Assembly: GCF_024505085.1 (NCBI RefSeq)
Contig: NZ_JANIBC010000002.1
Span: 301,016 to 365,015 of the forward strand
Source of the DNA: Parvularcula maris
Lineage (GTDB): Bacteria; Pseudomonadota; Alphaproteobacteria; Caulobacterales; Parvularculaceae
Direction: 5' to 3'
DNA: 64,000 bases
The notes under the pieces were generated by a model. That model searched no databases. It was not told the DNA's origin and was given only the letters and a program-made list of their open reading frames with translations. Of this stretch, positions 1 through 7,962 are shown one piece after another. Position 1 is the stretch's first letter. Each line of letters starts with the position of its first letter. Both the position numbers and the translations under genes were made by a program.

Positions 1-335
1 TGCCTCACGCGCCAAGGGCGCTCCGGCGGGGCGGCGAACGATCGCCGGGCACCCGGTCGGGTGCCTTCCCGCGGCGCCGTCAGTTCGCTGGGAACATGCT
101 TCGCCGCCGCGCTTTCCTTCCCCTTCAGGGGGCTTCGTAGCTGGTTTGCCGTAGGCAAAACTTTCGATCCAGTGGATCGAAAGTAGGCGCAGAAGGCTAC
201 GGTAGTGGCTGCCAGAAGGGCGGAGGGGGCGTCGAGGCAGCAGCCCAACCTCTCCCCCTAGAAATGCGAGCGAAGCGAAAGCGAAGTCGAGCCGGCTCTC
301 AAGTAGGCCCGCGGGTAGCGGGCCGGTAGGGCCAC
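1..335. other. Hairpin-dense non-coding DNA at window start
   Basis: I find no convincing gene here. Frame 1 is open to about 186 but its translation is low-complexity and is interrupted by palindromes. Visible hairpins are GGCGA/TCGCC (33-37/42-46), GGCACCCG/CGGGTGCC (48-55/58-65), CCCC/GGGG (120-123/128-131), TTTGCC/GGCAAA (145-150/154-159), an 11-bp perfect stem ACTTTCGATCC/GGATCGAAAGT (160-170/174-184), and GGCCCGC/GCGGGCC near 307-323. CGTAGC (about 136-141) could pair with GCTACG (about 196-201) and enclose two of them. It resembles the intergenic palindromic repeats found elsewhere in the window. A structured RNA is possible, but I recognise no RNase P, tmRNA or SRP signature. Confidence 0.45.
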
Positions 336-339
336 TAGA

Positions 340-1350
340 TTAATGCTTCCGGTCGCCTCTTCCCAGGAAGTACCCCACCGCCCCGGCAGCCACGGCGCCG
401 ATCCCGACGGCGGCGAACCTCGCCACGTCCCCGTCCACGATCAGCGCCTTATCCTTCGCCTTGTGGTCGTAGGAGCCATGAGCGCCGAACATGCCCTCGC
501 CGGGCTCGTAGGCGTAGCCATCGGTTTTGTTGTCGATGGTCCTGGGCTGCTTCGACGTCTGATCGTCGGCGCCGGAGCTGGCGAGCTGGCGGTCGAGGAG
601 CTGCGGCATGCCTTGCCCGCCCAGGAACACGGCGAGCGCGGGCAGCCCCACGAAGAGCTCCCGCGGCCCCTCCTTCGCGGCTCTGACTACGGCCTTGGCG
701 ACGGTCTCGGGCTGGAAGATGGGCTCGGTGGGCTGGGGCTTGTTGGGCAGCGAGGTGTCGGCCCAGTCGAACTGGGGCGTGTTGATGCCCGAGGGGTGGA
801 CCATGGACACGGTAACCGAGGAGCCCTCGGCGATCAGCTCGGTGCGCAGCGCTTCGGAAGCTGCCTTTGCCGCATGCTTGGCGGCGCAGTAGGCGGACTG
901 GAGCGGGATGGCCCTATAGGCGAGGCCGGAGCCCACATTGACGATGGCGCCCCTGTCCCTTGGCCGCATATATTTTAGGGCGGCCATCATGCCGTGCACC
1001 TGTCCCAGATAGGTCACCTCCATGACCCGTCTGATGTCGCTCGGCTCCATCTCCCAGAAGCGCTTGATCACCGTGGTCATGGCGTTGTTGACCCAGACGG
1101 CGATCGGCCCCTGGGCCTCGTCGATCTCTCTGGCTGTCGCCATCACCGCGTCGGCATCGGCCACGTCGCAGGGGTAGGACCGCGCGTCCACGCCGTAGGC
1201 GGACAGCTCTTCGGCAGCTTTTTCGAGCCGCTCTTCCCCACGCGCGAGCAAAGCGAGGTCGTATCCGTTCTGTGCGAACAATTCCGCGCAGGCGCGACCG
1301 ATCCCGGCGCTGCCCCCCGTGATGACAACGCAACCTTTCCCGATCGTCAT
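340..1350 (-). CDS. SDR-family oxidoreductase with C-terminal membrane tail
   Basis: Short-chain dehydrogenase/reductase of 336 residues. The NAD(P)-binding motif TGGSAGIG sits at residues 11-18, NNA at 88-90, and the catalytic Tyr154 and Lys158 lie in YCAAK, with the preceding Ser at about 141. The Rossmann core ends near residue 250. It is followed by a polar linker (about 255-305) and a short Gly/Ala-rich hydrophobic segment (about 312-330) before a basic end, so the enzyme is probably held at the membrane by its C-terminus. An AAAGGAAG ribosome-binding site about 8 bases upstream supports the ATG at 1350. It stands alone and its substrate is unknown. The family call is firm; the tail anchor is an inference from hydrophobicity. 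Confidence 0.88.
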   Translation of the reverse strand: MTIGKGCVVITGGSAGIGRACAELFAQNGYDLALLARGEERLEKAAEELSAYGVDARSYPCDVADADAVMATAREIDEAQGPIAVWVNNAMTTVIKRFWEMEPSDIRRVMEVTYLGQVHGMMAALKYMRPRDRGAIVNVGSGLAYRAIPLQSAYCAAKHAAKAASEALRTELIAEGSSVTVSMVHPSGINTPQFDWADTSLPNKPQPTEPIFQPETVAKAVVRAAKEGPRELFVGLPALAVFLGGQGMPQLLDRQLASSGADDQTSKQPRTIDNKTDGYAYEPGEGMFGAHGSYDHKAKDKALIVDGDVARFAAVGIGAVAAGAVGYFLGRGDRKH

Positions 1351-1576
1351 AGTATAGCTTCCTTTGTAAATCCTTGGATAAGAAGGCGATCAGCCTACAG
1401 CGGTTCCAGCCGTCATGCGGCTTTGCAGCGGTTCCTCTCGCAGGCGTGAGGTTTTCGTTCGGTTCCCGGACGAACGAGCCTCTCGCGCGTCCGTGAAGTT
1501 CTGTACCCGACCCTCCCCCCGTGTCGCCGTGTTAACGAAGCGTGTGTCATGCACGGAAAATAGAACGAGGGAACTC

Positions 1577-2227
1577 ATGAAGAAACTTCTCGCGATTGGT
1601 CTTTCGGCTGCCCTGATGGCTGGTGTCTCGCACGCTGCCACGATTACCGGCGGTCAGACCACGATCACGCTTACCGCGGTGGAAGAGCTCGGACTGGAAA
1701 CCGAGGCCGTCGGCGAAGCCCAGGACTTTTCCGAAGCGTTCGACCAGCCGGTCTTCACCATCCTGATTACCGGTGACGAGCTGACCTTCGGCGCCAGCGA
1801 AGACGAGCTGAACGGCACGATCACCCACGGTCTCAACGACGGCATCGCGCTGAGCAGCGGCGCCACCACGGTGACGCTGACGAACTTCGTGCTGGACTTC
1901 GACAACAACCTGATCACGGCGAATGTCACTGCCGGCGCCATGAGCTTCGACGACGCTGCCGTGTTCGAGTTCGAGCTGCCTGACGATCTGCCCCCCGGCG
2001 AAGGCCCGCTGGAAGTGGCTGACGACCTTAGCGGTGTCACCTTCACCCTGACCGATACGGCGCTGACGCTGCTTTCGACCGCCTTCGGGACCCTGCCGAT
2101 CGACGGCGACTTCCCGATCGGCAACTTCGAGACCAACCCGGAAGCCGTTCCGGTCCCGGCCGCCGCGCTTCTCTTCGCGCCGCTGGCAGCAGGCTTCATC
2201 GCCCGCCGCCGCCGCAAGGCTGCCTAA
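1577..2227 (+). CDS. Secreted protein with VPLPA-CTERM-like sorting tail
   Basis: A 216-residue exported protein of unknown function. The ATG at 1577 follows a GAGGGA ribosome-binding site and begins a clear signal peptide (MKKLLAIGLSAALMAGVSHA). The body is acidic, rich in Thr, Asp and Glu, and looks like an extracellular beta-rich protein. The C-terminus has the three parts of a PEP-CTERM/VPLPA-CTERM signal: the motif VPVPA, a hydrophobic helix, and a basic end (ARRRRKAA). Proteins with such tails are normally processed by an exosortase-type enzyme and often belong to surface or exopolysaccharide matrices. No exosortase gene is present in this window. An open frame extends upstream to 1415 but lacks a signal-like start, so I reject it. 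Confidence 0.8.
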   Translation: MKKLLAIGLSAALMAGVSHAATITGGQTTITLTAVEELGLETEAVGEAQDFSEAFDQPVFTILITGDELTFGASEDELNGTITHGLNDGIALSSGATTVTLTNFVLDFDNNLITANVTAGAMSFDDAAVFEFELPDDLPPGEGPLEVADDLSGVTFTLTDTALTLLSTAFGTLPIDGDFPIGNFETNPEAVPVPAAALLFAPLAAGFIARRRRKAA

Positions 2228-2252
2228 GCCTTTCCGACTGAAGCTGAGACGG

Positions 2253-2282
2253 AAAAGGGGAGCCCTTCGGCTCCCCTTTTTC
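2253..2282. terminator. Bidirectional rho-independent terminator
   Basis: A 12-bp perfect stem, AAAAGGGGAGCC (2253-2264) and GGCTCCCCTTTT (2269-2280), has a CTTC loop and a T-run on each strand. It lies between the convergent CTERM-protein and ETF-QO genes and can end both transcripts. Confidence 0.9.
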
Positions 2283-2304
2283 TTTGTGCGAATAATAGGC
2301 TCTC

Positions 2305-3999
2305 TTACATATTCGGGTAGTTCGGACCCCCGCCGCCCTCGGGCGTGTGCCAGACGATATTCTGGGCCGGGTCCTTGATGTCGCAGGTCTTGCAGTGGAC
2401 ACAGTTCTGGGCGTTGATCTGGAAGACCTGTTTGCCGCCGTCCTCCACATACTCGTAGACCCCCGCCGGGCAGTAGCGCTGGGACGGCCCTGCATATTCC
2501 GGCAGCTCTACCGTGTAGGGCACCTGATCGTCCTTGAGCCGAAGGTGCGCAGGCTGATCTTCCTCATGGTTGGTGAAGCTGTAGCTGACGGAGGTCAGCC
2601 GGTCGAAGGTCAGGACCCCGTCGGGCTTGGGATAGTCGATGGGTTTGTGCTGGGACGCAGGCTCGGTGCTCTGAGCATCGGTCTTGCCGTGGCCCAGCGT
2701 GCCGAAGAAGGAGACACCGCCGAGCCCCATCCCTTTGCCGAGGATGTTCATCCAGAGGTCCATACCCGTCAGGCTGATGGCGCCGAGGATCGTTCCGTAT
2801 TTGGACCAAAGCGGTTTGGCGTTGCGCACTGTGTGCAGCTCGTCGCGCACCCAGGAGGTGTCGTAGCGCTCCTGATAGCCGATGAGCTCGTCGCCCTGGC
2901 GGCCCTCATGCACCGCCTCGAAGGCCGCTTCGGCGGCCATCATGCCGGTCTTCATGGCGTTGTGGTTGCCCTTGATCCGCGGCACGTTGACGAAGCCCGC
3001 CGAGCAGCCGATCAGCGCCCCGCCTGGGAAAGTCAGCTTGGGAACGGACTGGAAGCCGCCCTCCGAGATCGCCCGCGCGCCGTAGGCCACGCGCTCGCCG
3101 CCCTCCAGGAATTTCGAGATCTCCGGATGGGTCTTGAAGCGCTGGAACTCCTGATACGGAGCGAGATAGGGGTTCTTGTAGTTGAGGTGCACGACGTAGC
3201 CGATGGAGACGTAGTTGTCGCCGAAATGGTACATCCAAGAGCCGCCGCCCGTATCGTTCTTCAGCGGCCAACCGAAGGTGTGCTGAACGAAGCCCTTCTT
3301 GAAGTGCTCGTCCTTGACCTTCCAGAGCTCCTTGAGGCCGATGCCGTATTTCTGGGGCTCCTTGCCGTCGTCGAGGCCGAACTCCTTGATGAGCTGCTTC
3401 GAGCAGGAGCCGCGCACCCCTTCCGCAAACAGAACATATTTGCCCAGAAGCTCCATGCCGGGCTCGTAGGAGCCCTTCTTCTCGCCGTCACGGCCGATGC
3501 CGACCTCGCCGACGATCACGCCGGCCACGGAGTTGTCCTCACGGCGCACCGTGCGCGACGCGGCCATCATGGGGTAGACCTCGACGCCCATCCCTTCGGC
3601 CTTCTCGCCTAGCCAGCGGCAGACATTGGCCATCGAGACGGCATAGCAGCCATGGTTCTTCAGCATGGAGGGCAGCGCGAAGTTCGGCAGCGGCATCGAG
3701 CCTGACGGGCCGAGATAGAGGAACCGCTCGGACGTCACCGGGCTGTCGATCGGGCAGTCCGCGTCGCTCTCCCAGTCAGGCAGCAGCTCGTTCAGTGCGC
3801 GTGGGTCGAGCACCGCGCCGGAGAGGATATGCGCGCCGACCTCGGAGCCCTTCTCCACCACCACGACGGAGATCTCCTTGCCAGTCTCTTCCTCGAGCTG
3901 CTTCAGACGGATCGCCGCAGAGAGCCCCGCCGGGCCTGCGCCCACGATGACCACGTCGAACTCCATGCTCTCGCGTTCTACGGGGGTGTCGTCGTACAT
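2305..3999 (-). CDS. Electron transfer flavoprotein-ubiquinone oxidoreductase
   Basis: ETF-QO, 564 residues, an inner-membrane-associated enzyme. It passes electrons from acyl-CoA and other dehydrogenases, via ETF, through FAD and a 4Fe-4S cluster to ubiquinone. The FAD-binding GAGPAG lies at residues 20-25, just after the family's conserved ERESMEFDVVIVGAG segment. The C-terminal ferredoxin domain supplies Cys510, Cys533, Cys536 and Cys539 (CVHCKTC). I chose the ATG at 3999, which has AGGTGG about 9 bases upstream. An in-frame ATG at 4065 would add 22 basic residues and has no ribosome-binding site. The gene is monocistronic, and the ETF subunits are not in the window. Confidence 0.96.
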   Translation of the reverse strand: MYDDTPVERESMEFDVVIVGAGPAGLSAAIRLKQLEEETGKEISVVVVEKGSEVGAHILSGAVLDPRALNELLPDWESDADCPIDSPVTSERFLYLGPSGSMPLPNFALPSMLKNHGCYAVSMANVCRWLGEKAEGMGVEVYPMMAASRTVRREDNSVAGVIVGEVGIGRDGEKKGSYEPGMELLGKYVLFAEGVRGSCSKQLIKEFGLDDGKEPQKYGIGLKELWKVKDEHFKKGFVQHTFGWPLKNDTGGGSWMYHFGDNYVSIGYVVHLNYKNPYLAPYQEFQRFKTHPEISKFLEGGERVAYGARAISEGGFQSVPKLTFPGGALIGCSAGFVNVPRIKGNHNAMKTGMMAAEAAFEAVHEGRQGDELIGYQERYDTSWVRDELHTVRNAKPLWSKYGTILGAISLTGMDLWMNILGKGMGLGGVSFFGTLGHGKTDAQSTEPASQHKPIDYPKPDGVLTFDRLTSVSYSFTNHEEDQPAHLRLKDDQVPYTVELPEYAGPSQRYCPAGVYEYVEDGGKQVFQINAQNCVHCKTCDIKDPAQNIVWHTPEGGGGPNYPNM

Positions 4000-4186
4000 G
4001 CTGTGCCACCTGTTCGTGCTTCGTTTGCTGCGCTGCATATGCCGCAGAAGCTTGAAAAAAGCCATGCGGCTATTTTTGGCTCATGAATTTCGTGCCTTCC
4101 TCCCCCTGCGAAGTGGAGGAAAGAACCCTGATACCTCACGGGAACAACAGTTGTCCTTCACCCCTGGCCCGTGCAGAATCCCCCCC

Positions 4187-5011
4187 ATGGCAGCAGGCAG
4201 GTCAGACGAGGCGGAAGCGATCCTACGCTTCTACGAGGAGGCGGGGGTAACCACCGCCGAAGCCGAGACCTCCGGCGGCCTTTGGACGATGAAAGACGAG
4301 GAGCCTGCGTCTAAGAAAGCGCCGAGCCGCACCGCCGCTCCCTCTCCACCAATCGCGAGCAAAGCTGCCCCCGCCAGCGCCGCCGACGGCCTCGCCGATG
4401 CCGAACAGGCCGCCGGTTCCGCGCAAACCCTCGAGGAGCTCTGCCAAGCCATCGCTGCCTTCGAGGGCTGTTCCCTCAAACACGGCGCCCGCGGCCCGGT
4501 CATCTACGACGGTATCCTGGGCGCCGACGTGCTAGTACTAGGCGAGGCACCAGGCGCCGAGGAAGACCGCATCGGCAAGCCCTATGTGGGCCGCTCGGGC
4601 CAGCTTCTCGACCGGATGCTGGCCGCTATCGACCTCTCCCGCGCGCCGAAGGAGGGTCAGGGGGCGGTCTGCCTCTCCAACGCCGTCTACTGGCGCCCGC
4701 CGTCGAACCGGAACCCCAGCAAGGCCGAGGTCGCCACCTGCCTACCCTTCATGAAGCGCTTCATCGAGCTTTCCCGTCCGAAACTCGTTCTCCTCACAGG
4801 CAATGTCCCCAACCAGGCGCTCTTCCCGGACGCCCCCGGTATCACCCGCGACCGGGGCAAGGTGAAGGTCCACGAAACCTCAGACGGTCAGAAGATTACC
4901 GCCCTGCCCCTCTTCCACCCCGCCTTCCTGCTGCGCCAGCCGATCCAAAAGCGCTGGGCCTGGCGCGATCTTCTGACGGCGAAAGCAACGCTTAACGAAA
5001 CCCTGTCCTAA
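4187..5011 (+). CDS. Uracil-DNA glycosylase, family 4/5-like
   Basis: A 274-residue DNA repair glycosylase that removes uracil from DNA. After a variable Ala/Pro/Ser-rich N-terminus (about 1-80), the core carries GEAPGAEEDRIGKPYVGRSG (119-138, the family-4 active-site motif), the RPPSNRNP loop (170-177) and FHPAFLLR (243-250). Classical family-4 enzymes hold a 4Fe-4S cluster with four cysteines. Here the position equivalent to the first (residue 92) is Phe and the 'KCRPP' position reads YWRPP, leaving only Cys95 and Cys185. From memory this is common in alphaproteobacterial members, so loss of the cluster is likely. It is followed after 31 bases by the lytic transglycosylase, probably in one operon. 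Confidence 0.9.
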   Translation: MAAGRSDEAEAILRFYEEAGVTTAEAETSGGLWTMKDEEPASKKAPSRTAAPSPPIASKAAPASAADGLADAEQAAGSAQTLEELCQAIAAFEGCSLKHGARGPVIYDGILGADVLVLGEAPGAEEDRIGKPYVGRSGQLLDRMLAAIDLSRAPKEGQGAVCLSNAVYWRPPSNRNPSKAEVATCLPFMKRFIELSRPKLVLLTGNVPNQALFPDAPGITRDRGKVKVHETSDGQKITALPLFHPAFLLRQPIQKRWAWRDLLTAKATLNETLS

Positions 5012-5042
5012 CTCCGCCCCATTCCCCTTCCAGGAGAGCTAA

Positions 5043-6761
5043 GTGATCAAACGCGTTCTTCTTGCCTGTTCCGCCCTTCTCGGCAGCGCCTTCGCGGCCG
5101 AGGCCGACGTGCTGTCCGATGCCGACGAGAAGCGCTACCGCGACGTCTTCATGCTCCAGGACGCAGGCCGCATGAGCGATGCCGACAAGATCATCGAGAA
5201 GATCGAGGATCCCATCCTGCTCGGCTATGTCCTCGAGCAGCGCTACATGCACCCGACGGCCTACCGAAGCTCCTACTCGGAACTCTCGCGCTGGCTCTCA
5301 TCCTACGCGGACCACCCCGATGCGCGGCGCATCTACAGCCTCGCCATGAAGCGCAGACCCAGCGGCGCCAGGCCCCAGCGGCCCGTCTCCAGGCGCTGGC
5401 GCACCAGCTCCACCACGATCCTGACACCGGATCTTCAGGCCGACTATGACAGCCTGAGGGGCGGCAGGAAGGAAGCCGTGCGCCGCATCGAGGGGCGCAT
5501 CCGCTACCTCCTCGGCAAGGACCGGCCCACCCAGGCGCTCGCCTATCTCAACGATCCGCGCCAATTCAACCAGCTCACCTCGCGCCAGACCGACCGCATC
5601 CGCGGCTGGATCGCCGAGAGCTACTATGTCCACGGCAAGCTGTCCGACGCGCAGCGACTGGCCGAGCAAGCGGCCAACCGCTCAGGCACCTCCGCCGTCA
5701 TGGCCCAGTGGACGGCGGGTCTCGTCGCCTGGCGCCGCGGCGATATGGAAAAGGCCTTCCGCTACCACTCGGCCATGGCCGACGAGCCGCATCAAACCTC
5801 GAGCCTTCGGGCAGGCGCCGCCTTCTGGGCCGCCCGCGCAGCCCTCGCCACGGGGCGGTCCGACGAAGCGCTCCTCTATCTCGACGTCGCCGCGAGCTAC
5901 CCCCTCACCTTCTACGGACAGCTCGCCCTCGGCCAGCTCGGCCAGGGTTCGGGCGTCGACTGGTCACCCATCGAGCTGACGGAGGGCGATCTCGACCAGC
6001 TCCTCGACAAGAACCCGCGCATCACCCGCGCCATCGCCCTGTCGGAGGTGGGTCGTCATACCGACGCCGCCATGGAGCTGCGCTACGCCCATGGCGAGCT
6101 GAAACCCGAGGACGACCGCGCGCTTCTGGCCCTCGCGGGGCAGCTCAACACACCCTCTGCCCAGGTCCACCTCTCCGAGGCGACGGCCATCCGTGAGGAC
6201 ACCTCCCGCGCCCTCTGGGCCTCGCTCTATCCGGTGCCGGAAGGCTTCGAGCCGAATGGCGGCTTCGAGATCGACAAGGCGGTGCTGTTCGGCCTCATCC
6301 GGCAGGAGTCGAAGTTCTCGAACCGCGCCCGCTCCCGCGTGGGTGCTGCGGGCCTGATGCAGCTCATGCCAAGGACCGCGAGCTACATCACCGGCGACCG
6401 CCGCCTGATGCAGCGCGGCTCCAAGGCCTCCGAGCGCCTCTACGATCCGGGCTACAACATGCAGCTCGGCCAGTCCTACGTGCAGATGCTGCTGACCGAG
6501 TACAATAAGGGCGCAGGCGACATGTTCGAGATGGCGCTGAGCTACAATTGGGGGCCAGGCAATTTCCGCCGCTACAAGGCCCGCGCGGGGATCGACGACC
6601 AGCTTCTCCTGCTCGAGAGCGTGCCCAACAAGGAAGCACGTCAGTTCGTGGACGTGGTGATGACCAATATCTGGGTCTATCGCGACCGCCTCGGCGAGCC
6701 TGCCCCCGACCGGGATGCGGCTTCCGCAGGGCAGAGGCCGATCTATCAGAGCGTACGGTAG
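5043..6761 (+). CDS. Soluble lytic murein transglycosylase (Slt-like)
   Basis: A 572-residue periplasmic enzyme that cleaves peptidoglycan glycan strands to 1,6-anhydro-muropeptides. The GTG at 5043 has an AGGAGAG ribosome-binding site and starts a signal peptide (MIKRVLLACSALLGSAFA). Residues of about 30-400 are an alpha-helical superhelix like the U/L domains of Slt70. The SLT catalytic domain follows, with Glu422 in RQESKFS, then GAAGLMQLMP and a later LSYNWGPGN motif. The glycosylase-transglycosylase pairing is familiar in alphaproteobacteria; the anhydro-sugar products link loosely to the amgK-murU recycling genes downstream in the window. Confidence 0.94.
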   Translation: MIKRVLLACSALLGSAFAAEADVLSDADEKRYRDVFMLQDAGRMSDADKIIEKIEDPILLGYVLEQRYMHPTAYRSSYSELSRWLSSYADHPDARRIYSLAMKRRPSGARPQRPVSRRWRTSSTTILTPDLQADYDSLRGGRKEAVRRIEGRIRYLLGKDRPTQALAYLNDPRQFNQLTSRQTDRIRGWIAESYYVHGKLSDAQRLAEQAANRSGTSAVMAQWTAGLVAWRRGDMEKAFRYHSAMADEPHQTSSLRAGAAFWAARAALATGRSDEALLYLDVAASYPLTFYGQLALGQLGQGSGVDWSPIELTEGDLDQLLDKNPRITRAIALSEVGRHTDAAMELRYAHGELKPEDDRALLALAGQLNTPSAQVHLSEATAIREDTSRALWASLYPVPEGFEPNGGFEIDKAVLFGLIRQESKFSNRARSRVGAAGLMQLMPRTASYITGDRRLMQRGSKASERLYDPGYNMQLGQSYVQMLLTEYNKGAGDMFEMALSYNWGPGNFRRYKARAGIDDQLLLLESVPNKEARQFVDVVMTNIWVYRDRLGEPAPDRDAASAGQRPIYQSVR

Positions 6762-6770
6762 CTTCCATCA

Positions 6771-6897
6771 GTCATCCCGGAAAGCACGCAGTGCTTATCC
6801 GGGATCCACGGCCTGCGGTTTCTATAGAGACAACGGACGGGACATTTTGAACAGCTAGGTCCATGGGTCCCGGATAGCCTCCGGCTTCCGGGATGAC
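6771..6897. repeat. 127-bp palindromic intergenic element, copy 1
   Basis: Bounded by perfect 12-bp inverted ends GTCATCCCGGAA (6771-6782) and TTCCGGGATGAC (6886-6897). Each end also folds locally (CCCGGA...TCCGGG). A second element of exactly 127 bp lies at 29777-29903 in the opposite orientation, sharing the ends and the inner GGATCCACGG and TCCATGGGTCC blocks while the centre differs. It has no coding capacity, and looks like a non-autonomous MITE or REP doublet. Confidence 0.85.
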
Positions 6898-6975
6898 GAA
6901 CTCAGCTCGCTCTCAACACACCCTACAGCTTTCGCTGGCACACTCTCCCAGCACCCCGCTAAGAGCCAGGACGCG

Positions 6976-7410
6976 ATGAAGAGCTTCTCCCTCTCCTCCG
7001 AGTTCCCCTTCCCTGCGGATGTGGTGTTCGAGGACGTCCTCAAATACTGGCGCCTGGCCGAGCTGGAGACGGGCCGCGAGGGCTTCACCCACTTCCCCGA
7101 CCGCATGGTGCGCGAGGGTGACCTCATCGTCCTCCCCTACCGGATGATGGGGGTGAAGATCTTCGACTACCGTATCGAGGTCACCCGCGTGGACCTGCGC
7201 GAACGCATCCTGACGAGCGAGGAGACCGGCGGCCCCATCCGCTCCTGGCGCCACCGCATCGACGTGCGCCCCATGGAGGGCGACACCTGCTGCTATACCG
7301 ACCGCGTCACCATCGACGCAGGCCCCCTCACCCCCTGGATCGCCGAAAGCGCCCGAACGATGTACGAGCGGCGCCAGACCCTGAGGGCCGAGACCCTGGC
7401 CGAGGCGTAG
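6976..7410 (+). CDS. SRPBCC-family protein
   Basis: A 144-residue START/Bet v1-like protein. The order of elements (an N-terminal 'SLSSEFPFPADVVFEDV' strand-helix, central strands, a conserved W near SWRHRI and a long C-terminal helix with ESARTMYERRQ) is that of the SRPBCC 'ligand-binding domain' proteins. These bind hydrophobic ligands in a helix-grip cavity. No ligand can be inferred. There is no signal peptide, so it is cytoplasmic. It lies between the 127-bp repeat and a small membrane protein and appears to be a single gene. Confidence 0.8.
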   Translation: MKSFSLSSEFPFPADVVFEDVLKYWRLAELETGREGFTHFPDRMVREGDLIVLPYRMMGVKIFDYRIEVTRVDLRERILTSEETGGPIRSWRHRIDVRPMEGDTCCYTDRVTIDAGPLTPWIAESARTMYERRQTLRAETLAEA

Positions 7411-7554
7411 CCGCCTGGCCAAGCCGACCGGGTTCTTAGGAAGCGCGGTTGGCTTTGGCGCCCGTTCTACGGATCACCCTCCCGTCCGAAGGCCCTTCCC
7501 TTAACTTCTCGTTGAGGTTAGGGTGTCCGAAGGGCCAAAGGGGTGGTTGACGGC

Positions 7555-7962
7555 ATGACGCGTATCGAGACGATCTTCGGCGGTTTCCTGGCCGTGGCCG
7601 TATTGTCGGTCTTCGCCTTCGTGTTCTTCGGATCGACGACGGACGGGACAGCCTCCTCGTCGACTTCCAGCACGGCGAGCCGCGGCGCTTTCGTTCGCAC
7701 CAGCGTGGCGACCCTTCTCGATGAGGACCGGGCGGAGGAGTACGAGATCCCCGCCACCGCCTGCGGCTGCTACAATATGGGCTACGACCTCATCCGCTCC
7801 AACGTGAAGGCCGGTACCGAACTTTTCGAGGGTCAGGTCCAGGCCTGCTACGACCGGGTGGGGCCGATGGGTGCCGAAGCGCTGTCCGACGGCGCCATGG
7901 CCGCCTCCGCCGTGCCGCGCGAGCGCAAGAGCTGTCGCGCCGGCGACTATATCGCGCGCTAG
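7555..7962 (+). CDS. Small membrane-anchored hypothetical protein
   Basis: About 135 residues, not recognised. One N-terminal membrane helix (IFGGFLAVAVLSVFAFVFFG) is followed by a Ser/Thr-rich linker and an extracytoplasmic domain with four cysteines (CGC, CY, SC), which may form disulfides. I prefer the ATG at 7555 (AGGGG upstream); a GTG at 7543 would add four residues. The stop overlaps the convergent gpsA stop by 4 bases. Confidence 0.65.
   Translation: MTRIETIFGGFLAVAVLSVFAFVFFGSTTDGTASSSTSSTASRGAFVRTSVATLLDEDRAEEYEIPATACGCYNMGYDLIRSNVKAGTELFEGQVQACYDRVGPMGAEALSDGAMAASAVPRERKSCRAGDYIAR

Noticed and set aside
1-335. RNase P RNA, tmRNA or SRP RNA
   Set aside because: None of the conserved landmarks (for example GAGGAAAGTCCGGGC of RNase P RNA) is present on either strand.
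5340-5430. Possible frameshift in the lytic transglycosylase gene
   Set aside because: The local sequence is Arg/Pro-rich and odd, but helical repeats on both sides are in the same frame and the total length is normal, so it is most likely a variable linker.
6771-6897. Insertion sequence
   Set aside because: Despite terminal inverted repeats there is no transposase frame within 127 bp; it is at most a non-autonomous element.
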